Assembly: GCF_003590855.1 (NCBI RefSeq)
Contig: NZ_QYUP01000092.1
Span: 1 to 38,161, forward strand
Length of the DNA stretch: 38,161 nucleotides
Direction of reading: 5' to 3'
Source of the DNA: Massilia cavernae
Lineage (GTDB): Bacteria; Pseudomonadota; Gammaproteobacteria; Burkholderiales; Burkholderiaceae_D
Position numbers and translations under genes: made by a program
The notes under the pieces: model-generated
What the model was told of the DNA's origin: nothing
Databases searched by the model: none
The model's input: only the letters and a program-made list of their open reading frames with translations
In this document: positions 27,906 through 36,425 of the stretch, piece after piece
Position numbering within the stretch: the stretch's first letter is position 1
Layout of the letters: each line of letters opens with the position of its first letter

Positions 27906-29071
27906 TCAAGGATTGCAGAACTGCTCGACGGTCTCGTAGAACGCCGGAATGCTTGCCTCCAGGCCGCCATAGACGAGTTCGGCGAGGGCGCCCGATTCCA
28001 GCCCCTTCTGCGACAGGCTGGCTGCCCGGAAGTCCTCGTTGCCGAACACATTGAGCACCATGTCGTACGAGCGGGTATACAGGTCCAGCGCCTTGTCGCT
28101 GTCGGCCGGTCCGGGTGTCAGCATGAAGTAGTCGACCGTCGACCGGTTCGCCGCGCGCGGACCGATGATCATCACGCTGATGTAATAGGGGCTGGTGACG
28201 ATGACGGTATTGGGGAAAACCAGGTAGGAGTGCGTCACCGTCTTGTGGATATTCTCGCCGGGGAGGTCGAGCATCGCGGGCTCGAATTGCGCCTTGCCCG
28301 AGACCTGACGGATATGCGGACCGATCCGGCTCATGATGGTGGCGACATCGGCAAACATGCTGCCAATGGTAGACGCGTGCAGCCTCTGCACGTGGTAGCC
28401 CTCGAGGAAAGGCTCGATGACCAGCTTCCAGTTGGCATCGACCTCGAATCGCTTGTGGCCGAACACGTGCGCATTGGGCATGCCCAGGGCGTCGAAATCG
28501 CCCACCAGTTCGGGGTAATGGCGCTGAAATCGGGCTCGGCCTCGCGATCGAGCATCACCCAGATGAAACCGCCCGCTTCGTGGCAGGCCAGCGGCGCCAG
28601 GCCGTGCTCATGCTTGTCCAGCGAGGGAAACACCTCCTGGCGCGGCACTCCGGCCAGTTCTCCGGCCAGGTTGTAGGTCCAGGCGTGGTAGGGGCAACTG
28701 ACCCGGCCGCCCTTGAAGGCGTCGGCGCGCTCCACCACCTTGGCGCCCTTGTGCTGGCAGGCATTGAGGAAGGCCTTGACCTGGCCGTCCTCGCCGCGGC
28801 TGAGCAGGATCGGCAAGTCATAGGCATCGAGCGCCAGGAACATCTTCGGCTCGGGCAGCATCGACGACAGCGTCACCGCCACCGGCACCTTCCGGAACAC
28901 CTCCGCGCGCTCTCGCGCGTAATGATCCGGAGCGATGAAGATGCCGACCGGCCGCCGCGCTTCCGTCGTGTGCACGGCCGCCTGGCCGTGGGGCGGAATG
29001 GTGCGGATCGCCGCAATCTGGCTGGCGCTGAGCGAGGCTAGTGTCGGGAATTTTCTGTGAGGCGCATGCAT
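27906..29071 (-). pseudogene. Rieske non-heme iron oxygenase alpha subunit, single-base frameshift
   Basis: Two overlapping reading frames together encode an oxygenase of about 388 aa. The first (from ATG 29071, with AGGAAGGA 7 nt upstream) has the Rieske cluster C-x-H...C-x2-H in CQHKGAK and SCPYHAW. At about 28511-28516 the frame jumps: inserting one base (ACCCCG to ACCCCGG) restores TPELVGDFDALGMPN and continues to EGYHVQRLH (mononuclear iron His pair). All motifs are intact on both sides, so this is either a recent mutation or a sequence error. Expected reaction: O2-dependent hydroxylation of a cyclic substrate, with ferredoxin and reductase supplied from elsewhere. First gene of the F-minus operon. 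Confidence 0.85.
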
Positions 29072-29100
29072 TGGACTGTCCTTCCTGGGCAATGGCTTCC

Positions 29101-29144
29101 ATCTTATTGAGCGGCTATCGTCCTGGCGTCGTCGGTTTCGACGA
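29101..29144 (-). promoter_or_regulatory. Island operator 6 plus -10 element, Rieske operon direction
   Basis: Read on the minus strand: TCGTCG-aaac-CGACGA (29144-29129), exactly 22 nt, then TAAGAT at 29106-29101. In transcription orientation the core is identical to operator 7. Start codon at 29071. Confidence 0.77.
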
Positions 29145-29164
29145 TTCGGGCGCCCGCCGGCGGA

Positions 29165-29208
29165 TCGTCGAAACCGACGACGAGAATGGCAAGGGTTCGT
29201 GCCAGCAT
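29165..29208 (+). promoter_or_regulatory. Island operator 7 plus -10 element, SDR/aldolase operon direction
   Basis: TCGTCG-aaac-CGACGA at 29165-29180, exactly 22 nt, then CAGCAT at 29203-29208, a weak -10. It lies 20 bp from operator 6, back to back. Start codon at 29247. Confidence 0.72.
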
Positions 29209-29246
29209 GGATGACATGGGCAGGAATGCCGAACAGGAGAAAACAG

Positions 29247-30017
29247 ATGCGGCTGAAAGATAAAGTGGTGATCGTCACCGGCGCCAGTTCCGGGCTGGGT
29301 GAGTCGATGGTGTTGCGTTTTGCGCGCGAAGGTGCGCACGTCGTTGCCGTTGCCCGGCGTGCAGACAGGCTCGCGCAAGTGGCGGTCATGGCCAGCGGCT
29401 CTAGCGGCAGCGTGGTCCCGCTCACGGGCGATTTATGCAGGCAGGCCGATATTCGCAACATGGTGGCGCACACGGTCGAACGCTTCGGAAAACTCGATGT
29501 GCTGGTCAACAACGCCGGGATGAATGACGATTTTTCACCCGTCGGCGAGATGGATGACGAACTCTGGCGCCAGGTCTTCATCCTCAATCTCGACGCCGCG
29601 TTTTACGCGTCCAAGCATGCGATGCCACACCTGCTGGAAAGCCGCGGCAACATCGTCAACATCGCATCGATCGGCGGCACCGAGGGGGCGCGTGCCGGGG
29701 TTGCCTACACGGCGTCCAAACATGCGCTGGTGGCAATGACCAAGCACACCGCCTTCAGTTATGCGAAGGCCGGCATGCGCTGCAATGTGATCTGCCCTGG
29801 ACCGGTGGACACGCCGATGGTGGCGGCAGCCATCGAGCGCGGCGACACCGGCATGAACAAGGAAGGCGTACGGCGCGCCAACTCCGGCATGAAGAGCCTG
29901 CCGCGCATCGGCGAGCCCGCGGAGATTGCGAACGTCGCCTGTTTCCTGGCCTCGGACGAAGCCAGCCTGGTCAATGGCGCCGTCATCGTGGCCGACAGCG
30001 GCTGGACGGCATATTGA
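29247..30017 (+). CDS. Short-chain dehydrogenase/reductase
   Basis: A 256-aa classical SDR: TGASSGLGES, NNAGMND, Ser in NIASIGG, and YTASKHAL with Tyr and Lys; the C-terminal VNGAVIVADSGW is typical. It oxidises or reduces a hydroxyl/keto group of the pathway. AGGAG lies about 8 nt before ATG 29247. First gene of a four-gene operon (SDR, thiolase-like aldolase, DUF35, CoA ligase). Confidence 0.91.
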   Translation: MRLKDKVVIVTGASSGLGESMVLRFAREGAHVVAVARRADRLAQVAVMASGSSGSVVPLTGDLCRQADIRNMVAHTVERFGKLDVLVNNAGMNDDFSPVGEMDDELWRQVFILNLDAAFYASKHAMPHLLESRGNIVNIASIGGTEGARAGVAYTASKHALVAMTKHTAFSYAKAGMRCNVICPGPVDTPMVAAAIERGDTGMNKEGVRRANSGMKSLPRIGEPAEIANVACFLASDEASLVNGAVIVADSGWTAY

Positions 30018-30026
30018 TTGACGATC

Positions 30027-31205
30027 ATGGAAAATGTCCCGGTCATTGTGGGGATTGGCGAGACCGACTTCTGGCGGCGCGGCACGAGTCCCGATAGCGA
30101 ACTCGCGCTTGCCATCAAAGCGATCCTGAATGCCTGCGGCGATGCTGGAATCGATCCGCACCAGATCGATGGCTTCTGTTCATTTGCCGACAATGCAGTG
30201 CATGCGCTGGCGCTGCAGGGAGCGCTGGGAGTCGCGCAGGTGCGCCTGTGCACGATGGCGTGGGGCGGCGGCGGTGGCGGATCGTGCGGCGCGCTGTCGG
30301 CCGCCGCTTCGGCCGTTGAATGCGGACGGGTGAAGTACGCGGTAGTTTTTCGTTCCGTCGTCCAGCGCGGAGCGCGCTTCGGGGCTGGGGGCGGATACGC
30401 AGGCGGCACTGCGAGCGGAGTCGTAGCAAGCGGGCTTGGCGATATTCACTGCCCAGGATATTCGCAGCCGTATGGCCTGATGACGCCCGGTCAAATCGCC
30501 GCCATGCATTTTCAACGGTATATGTACAACTACGGTGTCGGCACCGAGGGGCTGGGCCATGTTGCGACGACGTTTCGCGATAATGCGTCGCGCAATCCGC
30601 GCGCGCTGATGAGAAAGCCGATGACGCTGGAAGATCATGCGAATTCCCGGATGATTTCGCACCCTTACAGGCTGTTTGACTTCTGCCAGGAGAATGACGG
30701 CGCGTGTGCCCTGATCGTCACGAGCGCGGAACGCGCCAGGGACTTGAAGGGAAGGGCGGTGCGCATCCTCGCTCGCGCGGAAGGCAGCGGCGACCAATGG
30801 GCAAGCCTGTCGCGGCGCTCGGTGCCGGCGAATAACCAGGCCCTGATGGTCCCTGAGATATATGCTGAGGCGGGCATCGGACCGTCCGACATCGACGTGG
30901 CCCAGATCTACGATAATTATTCGGGCCAGGTCCTGATCGGGCTCGAGGAGTGGAAGCTGTGCGGACCCGGCGAGGCAACGGATTTCGTCAAGAGCGGGGC
31001 CATCGGCCGGCACGGCAGCCTGCCTGTGAATACTGCCGGCGGCCTGCTGAGCGAGGGCTATATTCAGGGACTCAACCTCGTCACGGAAGGGGTTCGCCAG
31101 ATCCGCGGCGCATCGACCTCACAGGTGCCCGGCGCCGAGCTTGCGCTGGTTACCGGCGGTTCGATGGCGGCGCCCAGCAGTGCTGTAATTCTTGCTAGAA
31201 TGTAA
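30027..31205 (+). CDS. Thiolase-like (Ltp2-type) protein, probable retro-aldolase
   Basis: A 392-aa thiolase-fold protein related to the one at 9861. The thiolase Cys region is AWGGGGGG and the His motif reads SEGYIQG, so both canonical residues are missing. Y295 (QIYDNYS) and Y345 (EGYIQG) match in position and spacing the two catalytic tyrosines of the Ltp2 aldolase (Y294 and Y344, by recollection). With the following DUF35 gene it is a good candidate for retro-aldol cleavage of a beta-hydroxyacyl-CoA carrying a tertiary alcohol. ATG 30027 is 10 nt after the SDR stop; ribosome site weak, and a TTG at 30018 is an alternative. Confidence 0.84.
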   Translation: MENVPVIVGIGETDFWRRGTSPDSELALAIKAILNACGDAGIDPHQIDGFCSFADNAVHALALQGALGVAQVRLCTMAWGGGGGGSCGALSAAASAVECGRVKYAVVFRSVVQRGARFGAGGGYAGGTASGVVASGLGDIHCPGYSQPYGLMTPGQIAAMHFQRYMYNYGVGTEGLGHVATTFRDNASRNPRALMRKPMTLEDHANSRMISHPYRLFDFCQENDGACALIVTSAERARDLKGRAVRILARAEGSGDQWASLSRRSVPANNQALMVPEIYAEAGIGPSDIDVAQIYDNYSGQVLIGLEEWKLCGPGEATDFVKSGAIGRHGSLPVNTAGGLLSEGYIQGLNLVTEGVRQIRGASTSQVPGAELALVTGGSMAAPSSAVILARM

Positions 31206-31223
31206 ATTACTGGAAGCCCGATC

Positions 31224-31658
31224 ATGACCCGCACCAACTATTTTCGCGACCTGATGCCGACGGTCGCGCCGGAGGCCGACGACCGGGCATGGTGGGAGGC
31301 CTGCCGGCGCCACGAGCTGACGGTTCCCACGTGCTCGCTCTGCGGCCTGAGCCGGTTTCCCATTTCGCCGGTCTGTCCACAGTGCTTCAGGCCCGGCATG
31401 GCGTTGAAAAAGGTATCGGGGCGAGGGAAAATCTTCTCGTATACCGTCCAGCACAACCCGCCGACGCCGGCGCTCGCCGCGATCTGTCCGTACAACATTG
31501 CAATCATCGAGCTCGACGATACGGAGCGCACCCATATGGTGTCGAATATCGTCGACGCCACCCCCGATGAACTCGCCATCGGGCTGCCAGTCGAGGTCGT
31601 ATGGGAGGAGTTGCAAGGCAATATCACGGTGCCTCGTTTTCGCGTCACCGGCTTTTGA
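31224..31658 (+). CDS. DUF35 (Zn-ribbon/OB-fold) partner subunit
   Basis: A 144-aa DUF35 protein with zinc ribbon C37-x2-C40 and C51-x2-C54 followed by an OB-fold region (FSYTVQHNPP, PYNIAIIEL). It sits immediately after its thiolase-like partner, the reverse of the order at 9424-11027. In ChsH2-Ltp2 the DUF35 subunit is needed for aldolase activity and closes the acyl-CoA channel. GGAAG lies about 7 nt before the ATG. Likely partner: the protein at 30027. Confidence 0.88.
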   Translation: MTRTNYFRDLMPTVAPEADDRAWWEACRRHELTVPTCSLCGLSRFPISPVCPQCFRPGMALKKVSGRGKIFSYTVQHNPPTPALAAICPYNIAIIELDDTERTHMVSNIVDATPDELAIGLPVEVVWEELQGNITVPRFRVTGF

Positions 31659-31709
31659 AGTTTTGCAGCGAAAAAATTCGAACACCAATAAATGGAAGAG
31701 GAGATGTGA

Positions 31710-33230
31710 ATGAACGGAACCTTGATTGACGCTGTCGGCTGGTGGTCTGAACTTCGCAAGGATGAGCCTGCAATCGTGACGCAGGATGACCAGCTCACGT
31801 ATGGCGAACTCGCCAGTTGGGCGGGCGCCGCTGCCGAATGGTTGGTCGCCAAGGGGCTGAAGCCTGGCGAGCGCGTCACGATCCTGGCGACCAACAGCCT
31901 TGCATGGTGTGTGATGTCGCAGGCTGTGATGCAGGCCGGGGGCTTGCTGGCGCCAGTCAATCCGCGCTTCACGGTCAGCGAGGCCAGCCACGTGGTGGGA
32001 CGCTATGAGCCGGCATTTATCTTCTATGACCAGGATCGGGCCGAGCTTGCCGCCGCGATCGGCAAGTCGGCGCCTGCGATCGGTCTATTGCCTTTGAGCA
32101 TCGTCGATGAGTTCCGGCATACGAAGCCTTCGGGCCGCAAGCTGGACCGGGGAATCGATGCCGATACCCCGGTCGTCATCATCGGGACGAGCGGCTCGAC
32201 CGGTTATCCCAAGGGCGTTGTTTACAGCCATCGCACGATGTTGGGGGGCTACGCCGACTTCGCCATCGCCGACGCGCGTGCCGCGCATCATCCGCGGGTC
32301 ATGATGTTCGGCCCCTTGTGTACTTCCGCCGGCTATTACGTGCTGATGCTGGCGCTGGTCCTGGGCGGCACCGTTTTCGTCGAAGACAGCTTCGATCCCG
32401 TCAAGGCGCTCAAGCGGATAGCGGAGGACAAGATTTCGATCCTGATGGGCGTGCCGGTATTTTTCGAGCGCATGGCGGCCTGCAAGGAATTCGCCGGGAC
32501 CGACATGTCGAGCATCCGCCAGCTGCAATCGGGCGGGGCCCGGGTGTCGCGTGAATTGCTCATCACCTGGATGGGGAAAGGTTTGGTATTCCAGCAACTG
32601 TATGGACAGACCGAAGCAGGTGGCTGTGCGACGATCAATCCGGTTGCCTCGGCGGTCGAGTTTCCGGAAAAGTGCGGACGCGGCATGCCCTTCACACGAC
32701 TTGCGACGATCGACCAGGACGGCAATTTTTGCCCGCCGGGCGTGCCGGGAGAAATTGTCATCAAGGGTCCCGCGGTCATGGTTGGTTACTGGCGAGACCC
32801 GGAAGCGACCGCAAAAGTACTGGTCGATGGCTGGCTGCGTACCGGCGACCTGGGTGTCATCGACGAGCAAGGCCTGCTGACCATGCTCGACAGGCTCAAG
32901 GACATCATCATTTCCGGCGGCATGAACATCTCGGCGGCAGAGCTTGAACGCGTGATTTCAGTGTTTCCGAACGTGCTAGAAGTCGCCGTGATCGCAGCCC
33001 ACGACGAACGCTTTGGAGAGGCGCCGCTGGCGGTGATTTTCGCCCCCAGGGGCATCGACATCCCGGCCTTGCTGGCCCATTGCAGGGAGCAGCTGAGCGC
33101 TTACAAGATGGTGCGCTACGTGGCGATAAGCGAGGAACCGCTGCCGCGGCTCGCGGCAGGGAAGATCTCGAAACCTGCGCTGCGCAAGCAGTATGCCAAT
33201 GCGCACCTGGTGCTGGACAAACTAGGCTGA
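31710..33230 (+). CDS. Acyl-CoA synthetase (AMP-forming CoA ligase)
   Basis: A 506-aa adenylate-forming ligase: GTSGSTGYPKGVVYSH (about residues 159-174), QLYGQTEAGG, GWLRTGDLGVIDEQGL, MLDRLKDIIISGGMNISAAELE and the C-terminal LPRLAAGKISKPALRKQ with catalytic Lys. It activates a carboxylic acid to its CoA ester and is clearly distinct from the ligase at 26330, so two acids are probably activated. GAGGAGA lies about 6 nt before the ATG; base use is slightly less GC-rich than in operons B-D. Last gene of the operon. Confidence 0.91.
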   Translation: MNGTLIDAVGWWSELRKDEPAIVTQDDQLTYGELASWAGAAAEWLVAKGLKPGERVTILATNSLAWCVMSQAVMQAGGLLAPVNPRFTVSEASHVVGRYEPAFIFYDQDRAELAAAIGKSAPAIGLLPLSIVDEFRHTKPSGRKLDRGIDADTPVVIIGTSGSTGYPKGVVYSHRTMLGGYADFAIADARAAHHPRVMMFGPLCTSAGYYVLMLALVLGGTVFVEDSFDPVKALKRIAEDKISILMGVPVFFERMAACKEFAGTDMSSIRQLQSGGARVSRELLITWMGKGLVFQQLYGQTEAGGCATINPVASAVEFPEKCGRGMPFTRLATIDQDGNFCPPGVPGEIVIKGPAVMVGYWRDPEATAKVLVDGWLRTGDLGVIDEQGLLTMLDRLKDIIISGGMNISAAELERVISVFPNVLEVAVIAAHDERFGEAPLAVIFAPRGIDIPALLAHCREQLSAYKMVRYVAISEEPLPRLAAGKISKPALRKQYANAHLVLDKLG

Positions 33231-33256
33231 CGCCGCTTCATCCTGCCGGCGCCAGC

Positions 33257-33286
33257 GGCCGCCGGGGATCCGCGATCCCGGCGGCC
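33257..33286. terminator. Bidirectional hairpin between CoA ligase and P450 genes
   Basis: GGCCGCCGGGGATC and GATCCCGGCGGCC pair with one bulged G around a CGC loop. It sits in the 67-bp gap between convergent stops, followed by TTCCTCCC on the plus strand. A shared terminator is likely. Confidence 0.6.
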
Positions 33287-33297
33287 TTCCTCCCAGC

Positions 33298-34512
33298 CTA
33301 GCTCGCGGCCGGCGCCGGCGTCCATTCGAGCGGCAAGTCCTTGAGCGACATTACCATTCCCGCACGGAACTTTGGTGCGAAGCCTGCGCTGACGTGGAAC
33401 TGAGGAATCTGCTTCAACCATTCTTCGGTCAGGATCCGCATCTCCGAGCGCGCCAGGTTATGGCCGACGCACAGGTGGGCGCCCGTCGAGAAGGTCAGCA
33501 AGCGGCGGTTCTTGCGATCCACGTCGATCGTCAGCGGATCGGGGTTTTCGCGCGCTTCGCGGCCGAGCTGCGAGTTCAGGCACAGCACCATGTCGCCGGC
33601 ACGGAAAGCGACGCCGAAACGTTCGACGTCCCGCGCTACCATGCGCGGCACATTGACCACGCCAAACAGGCGCAGGCATTCCTCGATGAAGCCGGGTATG
33701 GCAGCCGGATCGCGTACCAGCCTGGCCTGGAGCGCGGGGTCTTCGGCCAGGGCCCGGTAACTGAAGGTCAGCACGTTCACAACCGTGTCGAGGCCGCCCA
33801 GGAACAGCAGCAGCGTCATCTTGAGCAGTTCGTCGGTGTTCAGGGGGCGCCCCTCGACCTGCGCATTGACCAGCACGGAAACCAGGTCGTCGCCGGGCGC
33901 GATGCGGCGCGCCTCGATCAATTCCATCATGATCGCGTGAACTTGCCCGGCGAGCTCGTACCTGCGCGCCTCTGCAATGTCATCGAGGTATTCTTCGGCG
34001 ATCGCCCGGAAGCTTTCGAGCCTGTCGAACGGTATGCCCATCATTTCCATGAAAACCGTGACTGGAAACTGGGAAGCAATGTCCTTGAGGAAGTCGCAGC
34101 TGCCCTTGGCGGCTACCGCGCTGACGAAGTGCCTGGCCCAAGTGCGCAAGGACTCTTCGCGCTCGGCAACCGACTTGGGGGAGAAATAGGGCATCAGCAC
34201 ATGGCGGTAGGGGACGCTGTGCGGTGGATCGAGGTTGATCGGTATGAGCCCCATGGGCTTGGCGATGCGCGGAATTTCCATCTCGGAAGACGTGAAATTG
34301 GCGGGATCCCTGAGGATTTCCTCGGCGTAGGCGAAACGCGTGACGACCCAGTGTCCACCGTTCTTCGGCGTATAGAATACGTCGGGCGCCTGCTCGATGA
34401 GCTTGGCGTAGCCTTCATGCAGGCCGTCCTGAAGAAGCGAATCCTTGTGTATGTCGAATGAAAAGACACGCTCTGCTGCCACGTGGCCGGGAATGTTGTT
34501 CGGACTGGTCAT
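33298..34512 (-). CDS. Cytochrome P450, P450cam (CYP101)-like
   Basis: A 404-aa soluble bacterial P450. Heme ligand C348 in FSTGAHLCVG, helix I GGLDTVVN with the Asp-Thr proton pair, ExxR in EECLR. The helix I segment, the LVxxPAAIPGFIEECLR region and the C-terminal SLKDLPLEW resemble P450cam; relatives hydroxylate camphor, ionones and other terpenoids. It inserts one oxygen into an unactivated C-H bond. AGGAG lies 6 nt before the ATG. No ferredoxin or ferredoxin reductase gene is nearby. It is a single-gene unit with operator 8; convergent with the CoA ligase. Confidence 0.91.
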   Translation of the reverse strand: MTSPNNIPGHVAAERVFSFDIHKDSLLQDGLHEGYAKLIEQAPDVFYTPKNGGHWVVTRFAYAEEILRDPANFTSSEMEIPRIAKPMGLIPINLDPPHSVPYRHVLMPYFSPKSVAEREESLRTWARHFVSAVAAKGSCDFLKDIASQFPVTVFMEMMGIPFDRLESFRAIAEEYLDDIAEARRYELAGQVHAIMMELIEARRIAPGDDLVSVLVNAQVEGRPLNTDELLKMTLLLFLGGLDTVVNVLTFSYRALAEDPALQARLVRDPAAIPGFIEECLRLFGVVNVPRMVARDVERFGVAFRAGDMVLCLNSQLGREARENPDPLTIDVDRKNRRLLTFSTGAHLCVGHNLARSEMRILTEEWLKQIPQFHVSAGFAPKFRAGMVMSLKDLPLEWTPAPAAS

Positions 34513-34588
34513 GAAGTCTCCTTTGTTAAGTACGCAGGAATGCGCGTTCGCTCTTGGTATGCCGCTGTGATTCACGGGGATGCGCTCG

Positions 34589-34632
34589 AATCTAAGGCAG
34601 AACGGCAGCGCAGGCGTCGTCGCTTGCGACGA
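34589..34632 (-). promoter_or_regulatory. Island operator 8 plus -10 element, P450 direction
   Basis: Minus-strand reading: TCGTCG-caag-CGACGA (34632-34617), exactly 22 nt, then TAGATT at 34594-34589. Start codon of the P450 gene at 34512, leaving an untranslated leader of about 70 nt. Confidence 0.77.
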
Positions 34633-34696
34633 TTTTTGGGGCCTGCCCCATGACGTTGCGAGGCGAGGGGCGCTTGCGTGAAGGCTCCCCAAAAAA

Positions 34697-34740
34697 TCGT
34701 CTGTTCCGACGACGCGCACGGGCGCGACCCAACGGACACT
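34697..34740 (+). promoter_or_regulatory. Island operator 9 plus -10 element, GMC oxidoreductase direction
   Basis: TCGTC-tgttcc-GACGA at 34697-34712, exactly 22 nt, then GACACT at 34735-34740 (weak -10). The left arm loses the sixth pair (T for G). Between operators 8 and 9 lie 64 bp, including AT-rich runs GATTTTTGGGG and CCCCAAAAAATC that are near-inverted. Start codon at 34808. Confidence 0.68.
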
Positions 34741-34807
34741 GCCAATGTCCAGGACGAGGGGCTGCAAGCGCCTCGATATTTGATCGAAATTTCATCGGAA
34801 AACCAGA

Positions 34808-36415
34808 ATGATGCAGGCATTTGATTATGTGATTGTCGGGGCTGGCGCCGCAGGCTGTGTGCTGGCCCATCGCCTCAGCGAAGATCCTTCCGTAACGGTC
34901 GCCCTGATCGAGGCGGGCGGCAGCGGCCGCACGCCCCTGGTATCGATGCCGAAGGGGTTCGCCAAGCTGATGCAGGATGTCAAGCGCACCTGGATGTACA
35001 AGGTGGCGCCCGAGAAGGGCAATGCGTTCCGCGAAAGTGAACAATGGCAGCGCGGGCGCATGATGGGCGGATCGAGCGCCATCAACGGCATGATGTACGT
35101 ACGCGGCCAGCCCGCCGACTATGATGAAATCGCGGCGCAAACCAGCGACGACTGGTCATGGAAGCATATCGGCGCCGCCTTCAAGCAGCTCGAGTCGCAT
35201 GAACTGGGCGCCGACCCTACCCGTGGCGATCGCGGCCCGCTGCGCCTGACGCTGGCGAACCGCCGCAACGCGCTCACCGAGGCCATGGTCGATGCCGGCC
35301 CGACGATGGGCCTGACGCGTAAAACCGATGTGAATGCACCCGACGGCGACCCCTGCATCGGCTACGCGACCCGGACGATCTTCCGGGGGCAGCGGCAGAG
35401 CGCCGCGCGCGCCTTCATCGATCCGATCCGGCATCGTGCCAATTTGACGATCTTTACCGACATGCTGGTCGACAAGGTCAATTTTGAAGGCCGGCGCGCG
35501 CGCAGCGTCGCCGTGATTGCAAACGAGACTGGACAGGCGTCGGAAATCCAGGCGCGCCGCGAAGTCATCCTGACCGCCGGCGCCATGGCATCGCCGGGAA
35601 TCCTGCAGCGCTCGGGAATCGGCGACCGCGCATTGCTGCAGCAGCTGGGCATTCCCCTGGTGCACGAGAGTCCGCAAGTCGGGCGTCGCATGCTCGAGCA
35701 TCGCTGCGTCATGATCCAATGGCGCCTGCGCGTCCCCTTATCCGACAACACCGCCTATTCCGGCCTGCGCTTGCTGGGCAATGTGGCCCGCTATTTCCTG
35801 ACCAGGACCGGCCCGATGTCGTCCGGTGCGTTCGAGATCGGTGCATGGCTGAAGTCCAGCCCGAAGGCCGCGCGTCCGGATATCCAGTTCCTGGTGGCGC
35901 CGTGGTCATACGATATGTCGGCGGCGTCTGCCGCCCTGGACAAAGCCCCGGGCATGAGTATCGCCGCCTACCCGCTGCGGCCAAGCTCGCAAGGGGAGAT
36001 CCACATCGTGAGCCGCGATCCGCGCGTCTTGCCGACGGTCAAGCCGAATTATGTGACGACCGACGAAGACCGGGCCCTGATGCTCGATACCATACGCCTC
36101 GCGCGCCAGTATGGCGAGCAAGCCTCGCTGCGCCCGATGATCGAAGCCGAAACCTTCCCCGGACCGCAGTGCGTGTCCGACGCGGACATCCTGGACGCGT
36201 GCGAGAAGTTCGGCATGTGCGGTTACCATGCGGTCGGTTCCTGCCGCATGGGCAACGATGCCGAGTCCGTCATCGATCCGGAGCTGCGGGTGCGCGGGGT
36301 CGACGGACTACGGGTGGTCGACACGTCGATCTTCCCGCAAATACCTTCCGGAAATACCAATGGGCCGACGATGGCGATGGCCTGGCGCGCTGCCGACGTC
36401 ATCCGGCGCGGCTGA
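34808..36415 (+). CDS. GMC-family FAD oxidoreductase (alcohol dehydrogenase type)
   Basis: A 535-aa glucose-methanol-choline oxidoreductase similar to choline/AlkJ-type alcohol dehydrogenases. Seen: YVIVGAGAAGCVLAHRLSED (FAD loop), GGSSAINGMMYVRG, LTAGAMASPGILQRSGIG, the active-site His in GYHAVGSCRMG and NTNGPTMAMAWRAAD at the end. It oxidises alcohols to aldehydes or ketones with electrons going to FAD then a quinone or O2. Most likely it acts on the hydroxyl introduced by the divergently encoded P450. ATG 34808 is followed by a second ATG; ribosome site (GGAAAA) is weak. Confidence 0.91.
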   Translation: MMQAFDYVIVGAGAAGCVLAHRLSEDPSVTVALIEAGGSGRTPLVSMPKGFAKLMQDVKRTWMYKVAPEKGNAFRESEQWQRGRMMGGSSAINGMMYVRGQPADYDEIAAQTSDDWSWKHIGAAFKQLESHELGADPTRGDRGPLRLTLANRRNALTEAMVDAGPTMGLTRKTDVNAPDGDPCIGYATRTIFRGQRQSAARAFIDPIRHRANLTIFTDMLVDKVNFEGRRARSVAVIANETGQASEIQARREVILTAGAMASPGILQRSGIGDRALLQQLGIPLVHESPQVGRRMLEHRCVMIQWRLRVPLSDNTAYSGLRLLGNVARYFLTRTGPMSSGAFEIGAWLKSSPKAARPDIQFLVAPWSYDMSAASAALDKAPGMSIAAYPLRPSSQGEIHIVSRDPRVLPTVKPNYVTTDEDRALMLDTIRLARQYGEQASLRPMIEAETFPGPQCVSDADILDACEKFGMCGYHAVGSCRMGNDAESVIDPELRVRGVDGLRVVDTSIFPQIPSGNTNGPTMAMAWRAADVIRRG

Positions 36416-36425
36416 AGAAGCGATG

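Noticed and set aside
29072-29587. Upstream extension of the Rieske frame to 29587
   Set aside because: The extension overlaps operators 6 and 7 and the start of the divergent SDR gene, and it encodes no Rieske-family sequence; ATG 29071 has a strong ribosome site.
33298-36415. Camphor degradation cluster (camC with camAB)
   Set aside because: P450 similarity to P450cam is clear, but putidaredoxin, its reductase, the exo-alcohol dehydrogenase and Baeyer-Villiger monooxygenases are absent.
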